From: a virus | Reading direction: 5' to 3' (one strand) | IMG/VR virus record: IMGVR_UViG_3300017971_003303 | Span: 1-62,886 of that record | DNA length: 62,886 bases | In this document: one piece after another, positions 35,403-42,164 of the stretch | How positions within the stretch are numbered: the stretch's first letter is position 1 | How the letters are laid out: each line of letters opens with the position of its first letter | Program-made: the position numbers and the translations under genes | The notes under the pieces: model-generated | Seen by the model: only the letters and a program-made list of their open reading frames with translations | Database searches by the model: none | Told to the model about the DNA's origin: nothing

Positions 35403-35589
35403 TACCTCCTTTCACTTTGTTAAACTTATCTAGAGTTGTTTGTGAGTCAATTACTTTATATGTTATATCTCCTCTATTATTAACTTTTATTTCATAAGTA
35501 TTGTCTAGAGGGATTTTAAAATATTCAATTAGAGATTTTGGAACTAAAAAGAAATTACTATTCCCTATCTGAACTAATTTAATTTTCAT
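35389..35589 (-). CDS. AbrB/SpoVT-like regulator
   Basis: The protein has 66 residues. 'KLVQIGNSNFFLVPKSLIEY' is the AbrB-type N-terminal hairpin motif (xxGNSxxxxxPKxL). It starts directly at the end of a leaderless promoter (TATA centre 26 nt upstream) and is the first gene of the minus-strand arm. It probably binds near the divergent promoter region and autoregulates. Confidence 0.7.
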   Translation of the reverse strand: MKIKLVQIGNSNFFLVPKSLIEYFKIPLDNTYEIKVNNRGDITYKVIDSQTTLDKFNKVKGGSENE

Positions 35590-35610
35590 AAAAAATAGAA
35601 ATTATTAGGC

Positions 35611-35619
35611 TTTATAAAT
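35611..35619 (-). promoter_or_regulatory. TATA box of a leaderless promoter (minus arm)
   Basis: On the minus strand ATTTATAAA has its centre 26 nt before the ATG at 35589. Archaeal TATA boxes sit at about -26, so transcription would start at the A of the start codon. It drives the minus-strand arm. Confidence 0.6.
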
Positions 35620-35639
35620 ATTATTATATTTTAGTATAT

Positions 35640-35670
35640 ATTAAATTTTAATTAAATTTTAATTAAATTG
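35640..35670. repeat. Short tandem AT repeat in the divergent intergenic region
   Basis: The block TTAATTAAATT is repeated twice in tandem in the middle of the 152-bp divergent gap. It could be the target of one of the two flanking AbrB-like proteins. Not proven. Confidence 0.35.
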
Positions 35671-35711
35671 ATAATATTATACTCTAATATATATTTTATA
35701 CTATATAATAA

Positions 35712-35720
35712 TTTATAAAT
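35712..35720 (+). promoter_or_regulatory. TATA box of a leaderless promoter (plus early arm)
   Basis: TTTATAAAT has its centre 26 nt before the ATG at 35742, mirror-image to the minus-strand promoter. A second leaderless promoter is thus predicted, driving the early plus-strand genes. Confidence 0.6.
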
Positions 35721-35741
35721 ATTAAATATTTATTAAAAATT

Positions 35742-35885
35742 ATGAAACTAAGAATTTTAAAAAAGGTTGTGAGAGTTGGTCCTGAGTCATTGGGTGTTAT
35801 AATTAATAAAGATATTTGTGAAGAGTTAAAGATAGTTCATGGAGATAAATTAGTGATTGATATTATTAGGAGATGTAAAAAATGA
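35742..35885 (+). CDS. AbrB/SpoVT-like microprotein
   Basis: A 47-residue protein. 'KVVRVGPESLGVIINKDICE' then 'LKIVHGDKLVIDII' fits the swapped-hairpin AbrB fold (a hydrophobic-G-S-hydrophobic... then G-D-x-hydrophobic pattern). The gene has a leaderless promoter and overlaps the next gene by 4 bp (ATGA). A counterpart of the AbrB-like gene on the other strand. Confidence 0.6.
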   Translation: MKLRILKKVVRVGPESLGVIINKDICEELKIVHGDKLVIDIIRRCKK

Positions 35886-36028
35886 ATCTGCCTGCTACAA
35901 GGGGTCCTTATTATTGTGATGAATGTGGAGAAGTAATGGATGTTATTAGTGGTAATGTTGATACAGGAGAAAAATGGGTGTTAAGATGTCCAAATTGTAA
36001 TGAAAGAAAAAAGGAGGGGGATAAATGA
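35882..36028 (+). CDS. Zinc-ribbon microprotein
   Basis: A 48-residue protein with CDEC and CPNC pairs (YYCDECGEVMD, then VLRCPNCNE) forming a zinc ribbon. It overlaps both neighbours by 4 bp. Probably a regulatory or nucleic-acid-binding protein. Confidence 0.55.
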   Translation: MNLPATRGPYYCDECGEVMDVISGNVDTGEKWVLRCPNCNERKKEGDK

Positions 36029-36291
36029 AAAAACCACTTATTATTTTGGGTGTAATTTTGATTATAGCATCATTAATTTTAGCTTTTTATTTAACTAGAT
36101 ATGAAAGAGTAGTTGAATTTAAATGTAAGTATTATGAAGATAAGGATAGTTATAATATTTGTACTAAACGAGTGATTGATTTTGATGGAGATATATCTAA
36201 GTTTGGTGACTTATTTATATATTGGTACTTTATTGGTGTTTTAGGTATTTGTTTAGTATGTTTGGGGTTAATATGGGATTTAAAAGATTGA
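36025..36291 (+). CDS. Membrane protein with two helices
   Basis: An 88-residue protein: helix 1 about residues 5-24 (LIILGVILIIASLILAFYL), helix 2 about 66-84. The loop between them has two cysteines (CKYYEDKDSYNICTKR) that may pair outside the cell. The strong RBS (AAGGAGGGGGATAA) and ATGA coupling support it. Function unknown. Confidence 0.6.
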   Translation: MKKPLIILGVILIIASLILAFYLTRYERVVEFKCKYYEDKDSYNICTKRVIDFDGDISKFGDLFIYWYFIGVLGICLVCLGLIWDLKD

Positions 36292-36842
36292 ATTTAGGAA
36301 GTGGAGGAGAATATAAAGAAGGTTGGGTTAATCTAGATGTAGACCCATACTTCAAACCTGACATAATTCATGATTTAGATAATTTTCCATATCCTTTTGC
36401 TGATAGTAGTTTTGATGAAGTAAGGATAGTTAGTGTTTTTGAACATCTGAAAGAACCTGTTAAGGTATTAGAGGAGATATATAGGATTAGTAAGGATAAG
36501 GCTTTGGTTGATATTAGAGTTCCTTATTTTAAACATCCTTGGGTAGCTTGGAGTGATATAACTCATTTAAGAGCTTATTCAGGAATGGCTTTTAATCAGT
36601 TAAAGAATAGAGGGTATAGTAGATTTAATTTTAATTTTAAATTATTAGAAATCAAATATAGAGTTATAATTAATAGGAATTGGTTAAAACCATTTATTTA
36701 TTTTTCAAATTGGCTAATAAATTTAAATCCTACACTTACTGAATATGTTTGGAGTAGATATATTCCAATACAACAAGTAGGTTGGATTTTGGAGGTAAAA
36801 AAGAATGGCAAAAACAAACGAAGAGAAGGAAAGGGAAATTGA
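36273..36842 (+). CDS. SAM methyltransferase-like protein
   Basis: About 189 residues. 'MGFKRLNLGSGGEYKEGWVN' is a SAM motif I of the 'LNLGSGxxxxxGWxNxD' subfamily, then 'FPYPFADSSFDEVRIVSVFE' and 'EHLKEPVKVLEEIYRI' follow. Such proteins occur in polysaccharide clusters. The start at 36273 is chosen from the motif; the earlier ATG/GTG at 36222 would add residues from the other frame. It overlaps the membrane gene by 19 bp. Substrate unknown. Confidence 0.7.
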   Translation: MGFKRLNLGSGGEYKEGWVNLDVDPYFKPDIIHDLDNFPYPFADSSFDEVRIVSVFEHLKEPVKVLEEIYRISKDKALVDIRVPYFKHPWVAWSDITHLRAYSGMAFNQLKNRGYSRFNFNFKLLEIKYRVIINRNWLKPFIYFSNWLINLNPTLTEYVWSRYIPIQQVGWILEVKKNGKNKRREGKGN

Positions 36843-36909
36843 AGAACTGAGTAAAATCAGGGTAGAAGACTTTGAAAGTGTTGATGTTGATGAAAATGGT
36901 GATAAATAA
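36805..36909 (+). CDS. Acidic microprotein
   Basis: A 34-residue frame (MAKTNEEKEREIEELSKIRV start) with a strong RBS (GGAGGTAAAAAAGA). It overlaps the methyltransferase end by 38 bp and the next gene by 14 bp. Predicted helix, strongly acidic; function unknown. Confidence 0.45.
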   Translation: MAKTNEEKEREIEELSKIRVEDFESVDVDENGDK

Positions 36910-37147
36910 TTTAATATTTAAATTTTGTATAATCGTAATTATATGTTTAGTTTATTTTATAATTGTAAAGATACTTCTATGGTTTACGTTAGATAAACAT
37001 TATAATGGTAAGGCTGAGGATGAATTTAAAAGTTTATCTGAATTTGAGAAATTACAGTTAAGGAGATGCGAGTTATTACACGAATATGATATATTAGATG
37101 AATTAAAAGATAAATTTCGGAAAAGAGAATTTCAACAATATTATTAA
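36896..37147 (+). CDS. Single-helix membrane protein with cytoplasmic tail
   Basis: About 83 residues. A hydrophobic helix (residues 5-32, FKFCIIVIICLVYFIIVK) is followed by a charged helical tail (KAEDEFKSLSEFEKLQLRR). The ATG at 36896 gives the shorter overlap with the acidic microprotein gene than the ATG at 36872. Function unknown. Confidence 0.5.
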   Translation: MVINNLIFKFCIIVIICLVYFIIVKILLWFTLDKHYNGKAEDEFKSLSEFEKLQLRRCELLHEYDILDELKDKFRKREFQQYY

Positions 37148-37148
37148 A

Positions 37149-38486
37149 ATGGATGAAAAAATTTGTGAGAGAGTTAGACAAATGTTCTTTATGAAAAGAC
37201 CTGTTACTGAAATTTGTCATACAATCGCTAATTATTTAATTCATAGGTTTAAATTTAGGACTATTACAGGAAAAAAGAATAAGGAGATTTATGTTTATGA
37301 TGAGGGAATTTTTAAGGAGAGGGGTAAAGAGATTATTGAAAGAGAATGTGAGAGTATTATGGAGAATTTTAGTAAGAATAGTATTGTTAATGAAGTGATT
37401 TCTAAAATAGAGAGAAGTACTATTGTTGATAAATCGTCTATGGGATGTAAAAATGTTAATTTGATTTGTTTGAAAAATGGTGTTTTGGATTTGGAGAAGG
37501 AACAGTTATGTCCTCATAGTCCTGATTTTGGATTTATGAGTAAGTATCCATTAGTCTATAATCCTACTAAAAAATGTGATAAGGTTTTTAGGTTTTTGGA
37601 AGATGTTTTATATCATGAAGATTTGAAGGTTGTTCAGGAGTGGTTTGGATTTTTGTTATGGAGGGATTATTTTGCTAAGAAGGCTGTTATTTGTAGAGGT
37701 GAGAAACATACTGGGAAGACTACTTTTTTGAATTTAATGAAAGAATTTGTTGGGGGAGAGAATATAAGTCAGGTTGATTTACAGAAATTGGCACAGGGTA
37801 GATGGTTTGCAGGAGAGTTGAGATATAAATTTGCTAATATTAAAGATGAGTTGAGTGAAAAGGATGTTGAGGATGTTGAGATTTTTAAGAGTGCTACTGG
37901 TAAAAGTCCATTGAGGGGTGAGAAGAAGTTTGGTGACGAATATCATTTTACTAATTATGCTAAATTGATTTTTGCTACAAATAAGGTTCCTTATATTAAG
38001 ACAAGTGAGTTTGATAAGGCTTATTTTGACAGATGGATTATAATGACTTTTGATAATATTTTTGACGAGAAAAATAAAACTACTGACCCTGATATTTTAA
38101 AAAAGATTTGTACTGATGATGAGTTGAGTGGATTATTGAATTGGGCTATTATTGGATTGAAAAGGCTTAGGAAACAGAGATTTTTTAGTTATCACAAGAC
38201 ACCTGAGGAGATTAGGGTTATTATGCAAAGTGATAGTAGTAGTATTGCTAGATTTACTTTTGAGTGTTGTAAGAAGGTTGTGGGTAATTGGGTTAGTAAG
38301 GAGGATATGTATGAGGATTATTGTAGGTATGTGGATATTAATGATTTGAGGAGAGAAACTAAAGATATGTTTGGAAAGAGGTTTTTAGATTTCTGTTTGT
38401 ATTGTAGTGATAGTAGGGATAGTACTGGTAAGAGATTGGGTTGGAGAGATGTTAAGGTTGAGGATATTAAGATTTTTGGGGTATGA
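37149..38486 (+). CDS. SF3/D5-like DNA helicase (primase-associated)
   Basis: The protein has 445 residues. 'AVICRGEKHTGKTTFLNLMK' is Walker A, 'FANIKDELSEKD' Walker B, and 'FTNYAKLIFATNKVPYIKTS' the SF3 motif C with the trailing Asn. 'DRWIIMTFDNIFDEKN' is the arginine-finger region. This is the D5/poxvirus-type helicase also found in phage primase-helicases. Here the AEP primase is separate (22.9-23.9 kb, other strand). The gene ends at the start of the repeat-rich gap, so it may load at the origin there. Confidence 0.8.
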   Translation: MDEKICERVRQMFFMKRPVTEICHTIANYLIHRFKFRTITGKKNKEIYVYDEGIFKERGKEIIERECESIMENFSKNSIVNEVISKIERSTIVDKSSMGCKNVNLICLKNGVLDLEKEQLCPHSPDFGFMSKYPLVYNPTKKCDKVFRFLEDVLYHEDLKVVQEWFGFLLWRDYFAKKAVICRGEKHTGKTTFLNLMKEFVGGENISQVDLQKLAQGRWFAGELRYKFANIKDELSEKDVEDVEIFKSATGKSPLRGEKKFGDEYHFTNYAKLIFATNKVPYIKTSEFDKAYFDRWIIMTFDNIFDEKNKTTDPDILKKICTDDELSGLLNWAIIGLKRLRKQRFFSYHKTPEEIRVIMQSDSSSIARFTFECCKKVVGNWVSKEDMYEDYCRYVDINDLRRETKDMFGKRFLDFCLYCSDSRDSTGKRLGWRDVKVEDIKIFGV

Positions 38487-38570
38487 TTTTAAGTTGGGTA
38501 ATATATATGTTCTAATATATATGTTTTTGGGAATACCTAAAATTATATAATTGAAAGATGAAGAAAATTT

Positions 38571-38594
38571 CCATAATAGCTTTAATAGGTTTTT
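38571..38594 (+). repeat. Origin repeat copy 1 (outer left)
   Basis: Core CATAATAGCTTTAATAGGT. It forms a 24-nt inverted repeat with copy 4 at 38723-38746, with one mismatch. Confidence 0.65.
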
Positions 38595-38623
38595 TCAATT
38601 TCTTGTTAATGAAATAAGGGTTA

Positions 38624-38642
38624 CATAATAGCTTTAATAGGT
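38624..38642 (+). repeat. Origin repeat copy 2 (inner left)
   Basis: CATAATAGCTTTAATAGGT, identical to the core of copy 1 and in the same orientation. Confidence 0.65.
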
Positions 38643-38685
38643 ATATAAAATATATATATAAATTTTTAAAATATATATATAGATA
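38641..38685. repeat. AT-only palindromic core
   Basis: A stretch of nearly pure A/T with (TA)n blocks on both sides of TTTTTAAAA, lying between the left and right repeat pairs. A likely duplex-unwinding element. Confidence 0.5.
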
Positions 38686-38687
38686 TC

Positions 38688-38711
38688 AAAAAACCTATTA
38701 AAGGCATTAAG
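38688..38711 (-). repeat. Origin repeat copy 3 (inner right, inverted)
   Basis: AAAAAACCTATTAAAGGCAT, the reverse complement of the element with a few changes (GGCATTA in place of GCTATTA). Confidence 0.6.
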
Positions 38712-38722
38712 AAACTTTTGAT

Positions 38723-38746
38723 AAAAACCTATTAAAGGTATTATGG
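38723..38746 (-). repeat. Origin repeat copy 4 (outer right, inverted)
   Basis: Reverse complement of copy 1 with a single G/C difference over 24 nt. Confidence 0.65.
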
Positions 38747-38813
38747 AAAATGGGGGTAAAAATGAGATTTTATGAAAATATTATGAAAAAATTGAAAATA
38801 GAGGTTTCTGAAA

Positions 38814-38829
38814 CCCCTAAATTTAGGGG
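38814..38829. repeat. Perfect 16-bp palindrome
   Basis: CCCCTAAATTTAGGGG. Possibly a protein-binding site or a stem in single-stranded DNA within the origin candidate. Confidence 0.55.
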
Positions 38830-38931
38830 GTAGAGAGGCTCTACTCTATTATTATACTAGAGTATATATATCTTTATAAAGGTAGATTCATTAATTAAAT
38901 TAAGATAAATTAAATAAAGGAGATAAAGAAA

Positions 38932-39204
38932 ATGGAAACAAAACAAATGAATGAAGAAAGAGAGGTAAAAAAGGATGAAATTATAGTGGCTTTGAATGAG
39001 ATAAGTGATAGGATTTCACAAGTTAAGGATTCAATCTGGCAAGCAAAAATGTTGGCTAGAGAATTAGGTGGTGAGTATGAAAGAGTGATTGGTGGACAAT
39101 TAGAAGGGTACACAGAAGGCAGTATGGACGAGGAACAAAATAGAGTAGATAGATTTTGTAGAGATGTTGAGGAATATGATGATGAAGAAGGAGGTATGAT
39201 GTAA
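38932..39204 (+). CDS. Acidic helical protein, not recognised
   Basis: The protein has 90 residues. Helical N-terminal half (REVKKDEIIVALNEISDRIS) and an acidic end (DVEEYDDEEGG). RBS AAAGGAGATAAAGAAA. It is the first gene after the origin candidate, behind a TATA-like stretch near 38872. Function unknown. Confidence 0.5.
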   Translation: METKQMNEEREVKKDEIIVALNEISDRISQVKDSIWQAKMLARELGGEYERVIGGQLEGYTEGSMDEEQNRVDRFCRDVEEYDDEEGGMM

Positions 39205-39205
39205 A

Positions 39206-39448
39206 ATGATACAGCGAAGATATATTTGGAAAACAATGGGTGAGTTAAAAGTTAAGGTTACTTACAAAAATCACCTATTATATAATAAGGTGGTAGAATC
39301 TCCTAATGGTTGTTACATAGACCATTATAATATGGAGATTAGGGTTAAATATAATCAACCCTATAATGCCATAGAGCAAGGAAAACTACAACATATGGAT
39401 GTAGTTCAGGTAGTAGAAGAAATAAAAGAGGTGGCTGTAAAATGGTAG
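39206..39448 (+). CDS. Small protein, not recognised
   Basis: The protein has 80 residues, mixed alpha/beta (KVKVTYKNHLLYNKVVESPN). It begins one base after the upstream stop (TAAAATG), a junction repeated often in this arm; an in-frame ATG at 39236 is an alternative. No family recognised. Confidence 0.5.
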   Translation: MIQRRYIWKTMGELKVKVTYKNHLLYNKVVESPNGCYIDHYNMEIRVKYNQPYNAIEQGKLQHMDVVQVVEEIKEVAVKW

Positions 39449-39651
39449 TGATTTTAGATAAGAAGTTGAGGAAAAAATTAGATAGTGAAAATAAGGATGA
39501 ATTTAGATTTGTCTATGATGAGATTTTGGATTGTTATGTCCCTGAATTGATTACAAATAGGGACAAAGAAGTCGACTGGGATTACTTATATGAAGTACAG
39601 AGAGATGATAAGGATATAAATGAAATGGAGGAAGAAAATGGGATACTATGA
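39442..39651 (+). CDS. Small protein, not recognised
   Basis: The protein has 69 residues, acidic and helical (KKLRKKLDSENKDEFRFVYD). It overlaps the previous gene by 7 bp and the next by 14 bp. RBS AGAGGTGGC. Function unknown. Confidence 0.5.
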   Translation: MVVILDKKLRKKLDSENKDEFRFVYDEILDCYVPELITNRDKEVDWDYLYEVQRDDKDINEMEEENGIL

Positions 39652-39919
39652 ACAAGCAGAAGGAATAAATAAAGACTTGAAAGATTTATTTGGAAGTATA
39701 CCTATGAAAGAATTTACAGAAAGACAGAGAGAGATGCTATTAAATATTTTTATTAGATTTGGCCAAGTTTGTAAATTTAGATGTAGGAATAATACTGCTT
39801 ATGATAATTTTGTAAGTCAGTGTTATAAAGATATTGCAGAGGTTAAAAGGGTTAAGGCAGATGAGGATAGTGAATGGGAGACATTAAGAGCTTTTATTGG
39901 AGGTAAAAATGGGAACTGA
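39638..39919 (+). CDS. Small helical protein, not recognised
   Basis: About 93 residues. The ATG at 39638 follows GGAGGAAGAAA and is preferred over the ATG at 39620. Helical (NKDLKDLFGSIPMKEFTERQ). No family recognised. Confidence 0.5.
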   Translation: MGYYEQAEGINKDLKDLFGSIPMKEFTERQREMLLNIFIRFGQVCKFRCRNNTAYDNFVSQCYKDIAEVKRVKADEDSEWETLRAFIGGKNGN

Positions 39920-40211
39920 TGAAGCTATGTCTGAACTAAATAGAGTTTTGAGGGAAGCTATGGGATATAGTGGTAAATCAAAAGGTACTAGTTATTGGTA
40001 TTCAGTTGGTTGGGTTGGTAACAAGACCTTTTGCTATACCAAAAGAAGAACTCACTACAAAGGTAAGTTTGGATTTTGGAGTTGGGTAGAAACTCACTTT
40101 AAGAATGGTAAGGTGAAGAGAAGACAGTTTGCCAAGAGTGGTAGTATGATGAAAGCAGAGAAAAGAGCAGAGAAATTGTTAAAAAAGGAGAGAATGAAAA
40201 ATGGAGAATGA
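39909..40211 (+). CDS. Basic protein, possibly nucleic-acid binding
   Basis: About 100 residues, very rich in Lys/Arg in its C-terminal half (KNGKVKRRQFAKSG, then KAEKRAEKLLKKERMK) and with many aromatic residues before it (SYWYSVGWVGNKTF). The ATG at 39909 lies 5 nt after GGAGGT; the ATG at 39897 contains it. A nucleic-acid-binding role is inferred from composition. Confidence 0.5.
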   Translation: MGTDEAMSELNRVLREAMGYSGKSKGTSYWYSVGWVGNKTFCYTKRRTHYKGKFGFWSWVETHFKNGKVKRRQFAKSGSMMKAEKRAEKLLKKERMKNGE

Positions 40212-40317
40212 TTGGAGAGACGAAGCTAAAGCACAAGATTTAGTTGATTTAGATTTTGATATTATTTGTGCTTTGGAGAGAGATAGAATAGATAAAATTA
40301 GAGAGGGCTCTAGATGA
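40201..40317 (+). CDS. Acidic microprotein
   Basis: A 38-residue frame (MENDWRDEAKAQDLVDLDFD start) overlapping the basic gene by 11 bp; that gene ends in AAAAATGGAGAATGA. It stops inside the terminator hairpin. Function unknown; possibly a partner of the basic protein next to it. Confidence 0.35.
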   Translation: MENDWRDEAKAQDLVDLDFDIICALERDRIDKIREGSR

Positions 40318-40327
40318 GTCCTCTTTT
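40303..40327 (+). terminator. Hairpin with T-run upstream of the tRNA
   Basis: GAGGGCTC, loop TAGAT, GAGTCCTC, then TTTT: an 8-bp stem with one G-T pair. This is the shape of a bacterial-type intrinsic terminator. It ends the genes before the tRNA. Confidence 0.5.
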
Positions 40328-40329
40328 AT

Positions 40330-40399
40330 CGCAGTGTGGTGTAATGGCAGCACATAGGACTCATGCTCCTAAGGTCTTGTTCGAATCAAGCATCTGCGA
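40330..40399 (+). tRNA. tRNA with CAU anticodon (Met elongator or Ile2-type), imperfect acceptor
   Basis: Plus strand, 70 nt. The anticodon stem TAGGA/TCCTA is perfect with loop CTCATGC (anticodon CAU). The D arm GTGT..GCAC and D loop AATGGCA are good. The T loop TTCGAAT is standard. The acceptor stem pairs for 5 bp (CGCAG/CTGCG) but positions 6-67 and 7-66 do not pair, and the first T-stem pair (49-65) is also lost. The anticodon stem lacks the GGG/CCC of archaeal initiators, so this is an elongator Met or Ile2 type. The three adjacent mismatches suggest a degraded or unusual tRNA. Confidence 0.6.
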
Positions 40400-40416
40400 T
40401 TTTGGAGGTAAGAAAA

Positions 40417-40578
40417 ATGACTTGTAGACTTTCGCAAATATATACAAAATGTCCTATATGTGGTGGTATTATGAATAAGCGTAGTGGAGGAAAAAAGACA
40501 AAAACATGTAGAAATTGTTTTATAATGTATAGTAGAAAGGAGATTGATGAAATTTTAAATAAAAGGAACGTAAAATAA
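40417..40578 (+). CDS. Zinc-ribbon microprotein
   Basis: About 53 residues. CPIC and CRNC pairs form a zinc ribbon (KCPICGGIMNK, then KTCRNCFIMYS). The start at 40417 follows GGAGGTAAGAAAA; the earlier in-frame ATG lies within the tRNA. Function unknown. Confidence 0.55.
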   Translation: MTCRLSQIYTKCPICGGIMNKRSGGKKTKTCRNCFIMYSRKEIDEILNKRNVK

Positions 40579-40580
40579 AA

Positions 40581-40727
40581 ATGATAAAGGAAGAAAAATA
40601 TGAATGTGAGATATGTAAGGGAAAATTTGGAATTTATGAGTTGGATTGGATTAGGTTAGATGGTGGTGAGAGGTGGTTAGTTTGTGGAAATTGTGAAGAG
40701 GAGATTAAGGAGGGATGTAAAGAATGA
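40581..40727 (+). CDS. Zinc-ribbon microprotein
   Basis: A 48-residue protein with CEIC and CGNC pairs (YECEICKGKFG, then LVCGNCEEE). It overlaps the next gene by 4 bp. Function unknown. Confidence 0.5.
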   Translation: MIKEEKYECEICKGKFGIYELDWIRLDGGERWLVCGNCEEEIKEGCKE

Positions 40728-41068
40728 GAATGTGGAATGTTAACCCAAAAATAATGTGTAGACAACATTTGTTAGGAGAACATTTAGAGATGCATATGTT
40801 TGCAGGAACTATAATAAAAGGGAAGAATATTGATGGATACATTCAAACAGGATTAGTAGAAGTTGGTAATATTAAAAGAAGGCATGATGAATTAGTTAAG
40901 GAGATGAAGGCTAGAGGATTTAATCATAAAAGTCCTTTAGCAGATTTTGAAGGGACTATTAGTGCTGGAAATGTTAATGTTGAGGAGAATATGAAAGAGT
41001 TGAGGAATAGGTGTAAGGAATGTGGAATGTTACAAATAAATGTAAGGAGGATAAAAGATGGAAAGTAA
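40724..41068 (+). CDS. Pyrimidine dimer DNA glycosylase (DenV/endonuclease V-like)
   Basis: The protein has 114 residues. 'MRMWNVNPKIMCRQHLLGEH' with 'LEMHMFAGTI' and 'RRHDELVKEMKARGFNHKSP' matches the short DenV-related family in many viruses. DenV removes UV-induced thymine dimers. The N-terminal region is where T4 DenV carries its catalytic Thr2/Glu; here the N-terminus is Met-Arg, so catalysis would need a different nucleophile, as in other family members. Overlaps neighbours by 4 and 11 bp. Confidence 0.6.
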   Translation: MRMWNVNPKIMCRQHLLGEHLEMHMFAGTIIKGKNIDGYIQTGLVEVGNIKRRHDELVKEMKARGFNHKSPLADFEGTISAGNVNVEENMKELRNRCKECGMLQINVRRIKDGK

Positions 41069-41873
41069 TTTTGTACAGCAAGATTTTGAGATAGGGAATT
41101 TGGACTTGGCTGAGGTCAGACCAGTTTTTACTCAGGATAGTGATGGAAAGTATTTTGTCAGTAAGAAACATCAAGGAATTTGGAATGTTAGTAAGAATGA
41201 GCTAGCTTGTGTTGCTAGTAAAGGATATAAGTTAGTTCAACATAGAGATGCAGTGAGAGAGTTAGTAGAAGCCATGAGAAACTTGAATATTAAGTATGAC
41301 ATGGATATTAGGGAAGATGGACATAGGATTTTTGTTGATGTTGATTTTCCTGAGAGTAAGATAGAGATGAAGGAAGTTGGTGAAGAGTTTACTTGTGGTT
41401 TAAGGTTTATTAATTCATATGATAAGACTACTGGTATTTTAGTATTGGCTAGAGTTAAAAGACTGGCTTGTAGTAATGGAATGATGGTTAATAATTTTGT
41501 TCCTAGTATGTCTATAAGTCATACACAGAAGTTAGCAGAGAGAATTGGAGAAGTGATTGGTAAAGGGTTATATGATATAATTCAAGGTAGTAATGTTTTA
41601 AAAAAGTATGTTAGTGAATGTATGAAGGATAGTGTTGAGTGGAAGTTAGTTGAGGAAGTTTTTAAGAATATAGGGTTCAGAAAGAAACACATAAAAGGTA
41701 TTTTAGCGAATTTAGAAAGAAAGAGTGAAGTAACTAGATGGGAATTGTATAATGCTGTTACTGCTTATGCAACTCATGGACAACAAATTAAGCCAAGAGT
41801 TCAAAATTGGTTGTCTAATAAAGCTAAGGTTTTATTAGAGGAAGATACTCAGAAAATTTTAATTAAGAGGTAG
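41058..41873 (+). CDS. DUF932-like protein
   Basis: The protein has 271 residues. 'YKLVQHRDAVRELVEAMRNL', 'FTCGLRFINSYDKTTGILV' and 'ARVKRLACSNGMMVNNFVPS' are typical of DUF932 proteins, common in phage and plasmid genomes but of unknown function. RBS AAGGAGGATAAAAG. It ends within a terminator hairpin. Confidence 0.65.
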   Translation: MESNFVQQDFEIGNLDLAEVRPVFTQDSDGKYFVSKKHQGIWNVSKNELACVASKGYKLVQHRDAVRELVEAMRNLNIKYDMDIREDGHRIFVDVDFPESKIEMKEVGEEFTCGLRFINSYDKTTGILVLARVKRLACSNGMMVNNFVPSMSISHTQKLAERIGEVIGKGLYDIIQGSNVLKKYVSECMKDSVEWKLVEEVFKNIGFRKKHIKGILANLERKSEVTRWELYNAVTAYATHGQQIKPRVQNWLSNKAKVLLEEDTQKILIKR

Positions 41874-41888
41874 TAATACCTCTTTTTT
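41865..41888 (+). terminator. Intrinsic-type terminator
   Basis: AAGAGGT, loop AGTAAT, ACCTCTT followed by TTTT: a perfect 7-bp stem overlapping the stop codon of the DUF932 gene. Confidence 0.55.
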
Positions 41889-41935
41889 GTTTTTATAATG
41901 ATGAATAGTAAATTTTATAATGGAGGTAATATAAG

Positions 41936-42163
41936 ATGAAAGAAGAGCAAGAATTTGGAGTTTGTAGATGTAAGATGTGTAAGCATTTGTATACATGTGT
42001 TAGTAGTTTAAGTCCTAAAGGTAGATGGATTTGTTGTAATTGTGGGTATAAATTTAGTGATGAATATTATAGGAAGTGGAAAGTTAGAGAAATGACTTTT
42101 AGTAATAATAAAGTTATTTTGAAAGTGGGAAGTGAGGTTCCTGAGTATTTTGGAGTAGTGTAA
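41936..42163 (+). CDS. Zinc-ribbon protein
   Basis: The protein has 75 residues with CKMC and CCNC pairs (CRCKMCKHLYTC, then WICCNCGYKF) making a zinc ribbon. RBS GGAGGTAATATAAG. Sits just before the ERCC4 nuclease gene and may assist it. Function unknown. Confidence 0.55.
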   Translation: MKEEQEFGVCRCKMCKHLYTCVSSLSPKGRWICCNCGYKFSDEYYRKWKVREMTFSNNKVILKVGSEVPEYFGVV

Positions 42164-42164
42164 A

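Larger units (their letters stand above)
38487..38931. other. Candidate replication origin (repeat-rich 445-bp intergenic region)
   Basis: This is the only gene-free stretch over 300 bp in the window. It contains four copies of a 17-24 nt element, two in each orientation, around an AT-palindromic core, then a perfect 16-bp palindrome (38814-38829) and smaller stems. It directly follows the SF3 helicase gene. Such a set is what an initiator/helicase-loaded origin would look like. No ORF of meaningful length is present. Confidence 0.55.

Noticed and set aside
38561-38620. Short frame starting MKKISIIALIGFF in the origin region as a leader peptide
   Set aside because: Only 19 codons, no ribosome binding site, and it overlaps the repeat element, which explains its sequence better.
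38571-38746. CRISPR array
   Set aside because: The repeats are inverted as well as direct, with unequal spacing and no spacers of constant length.
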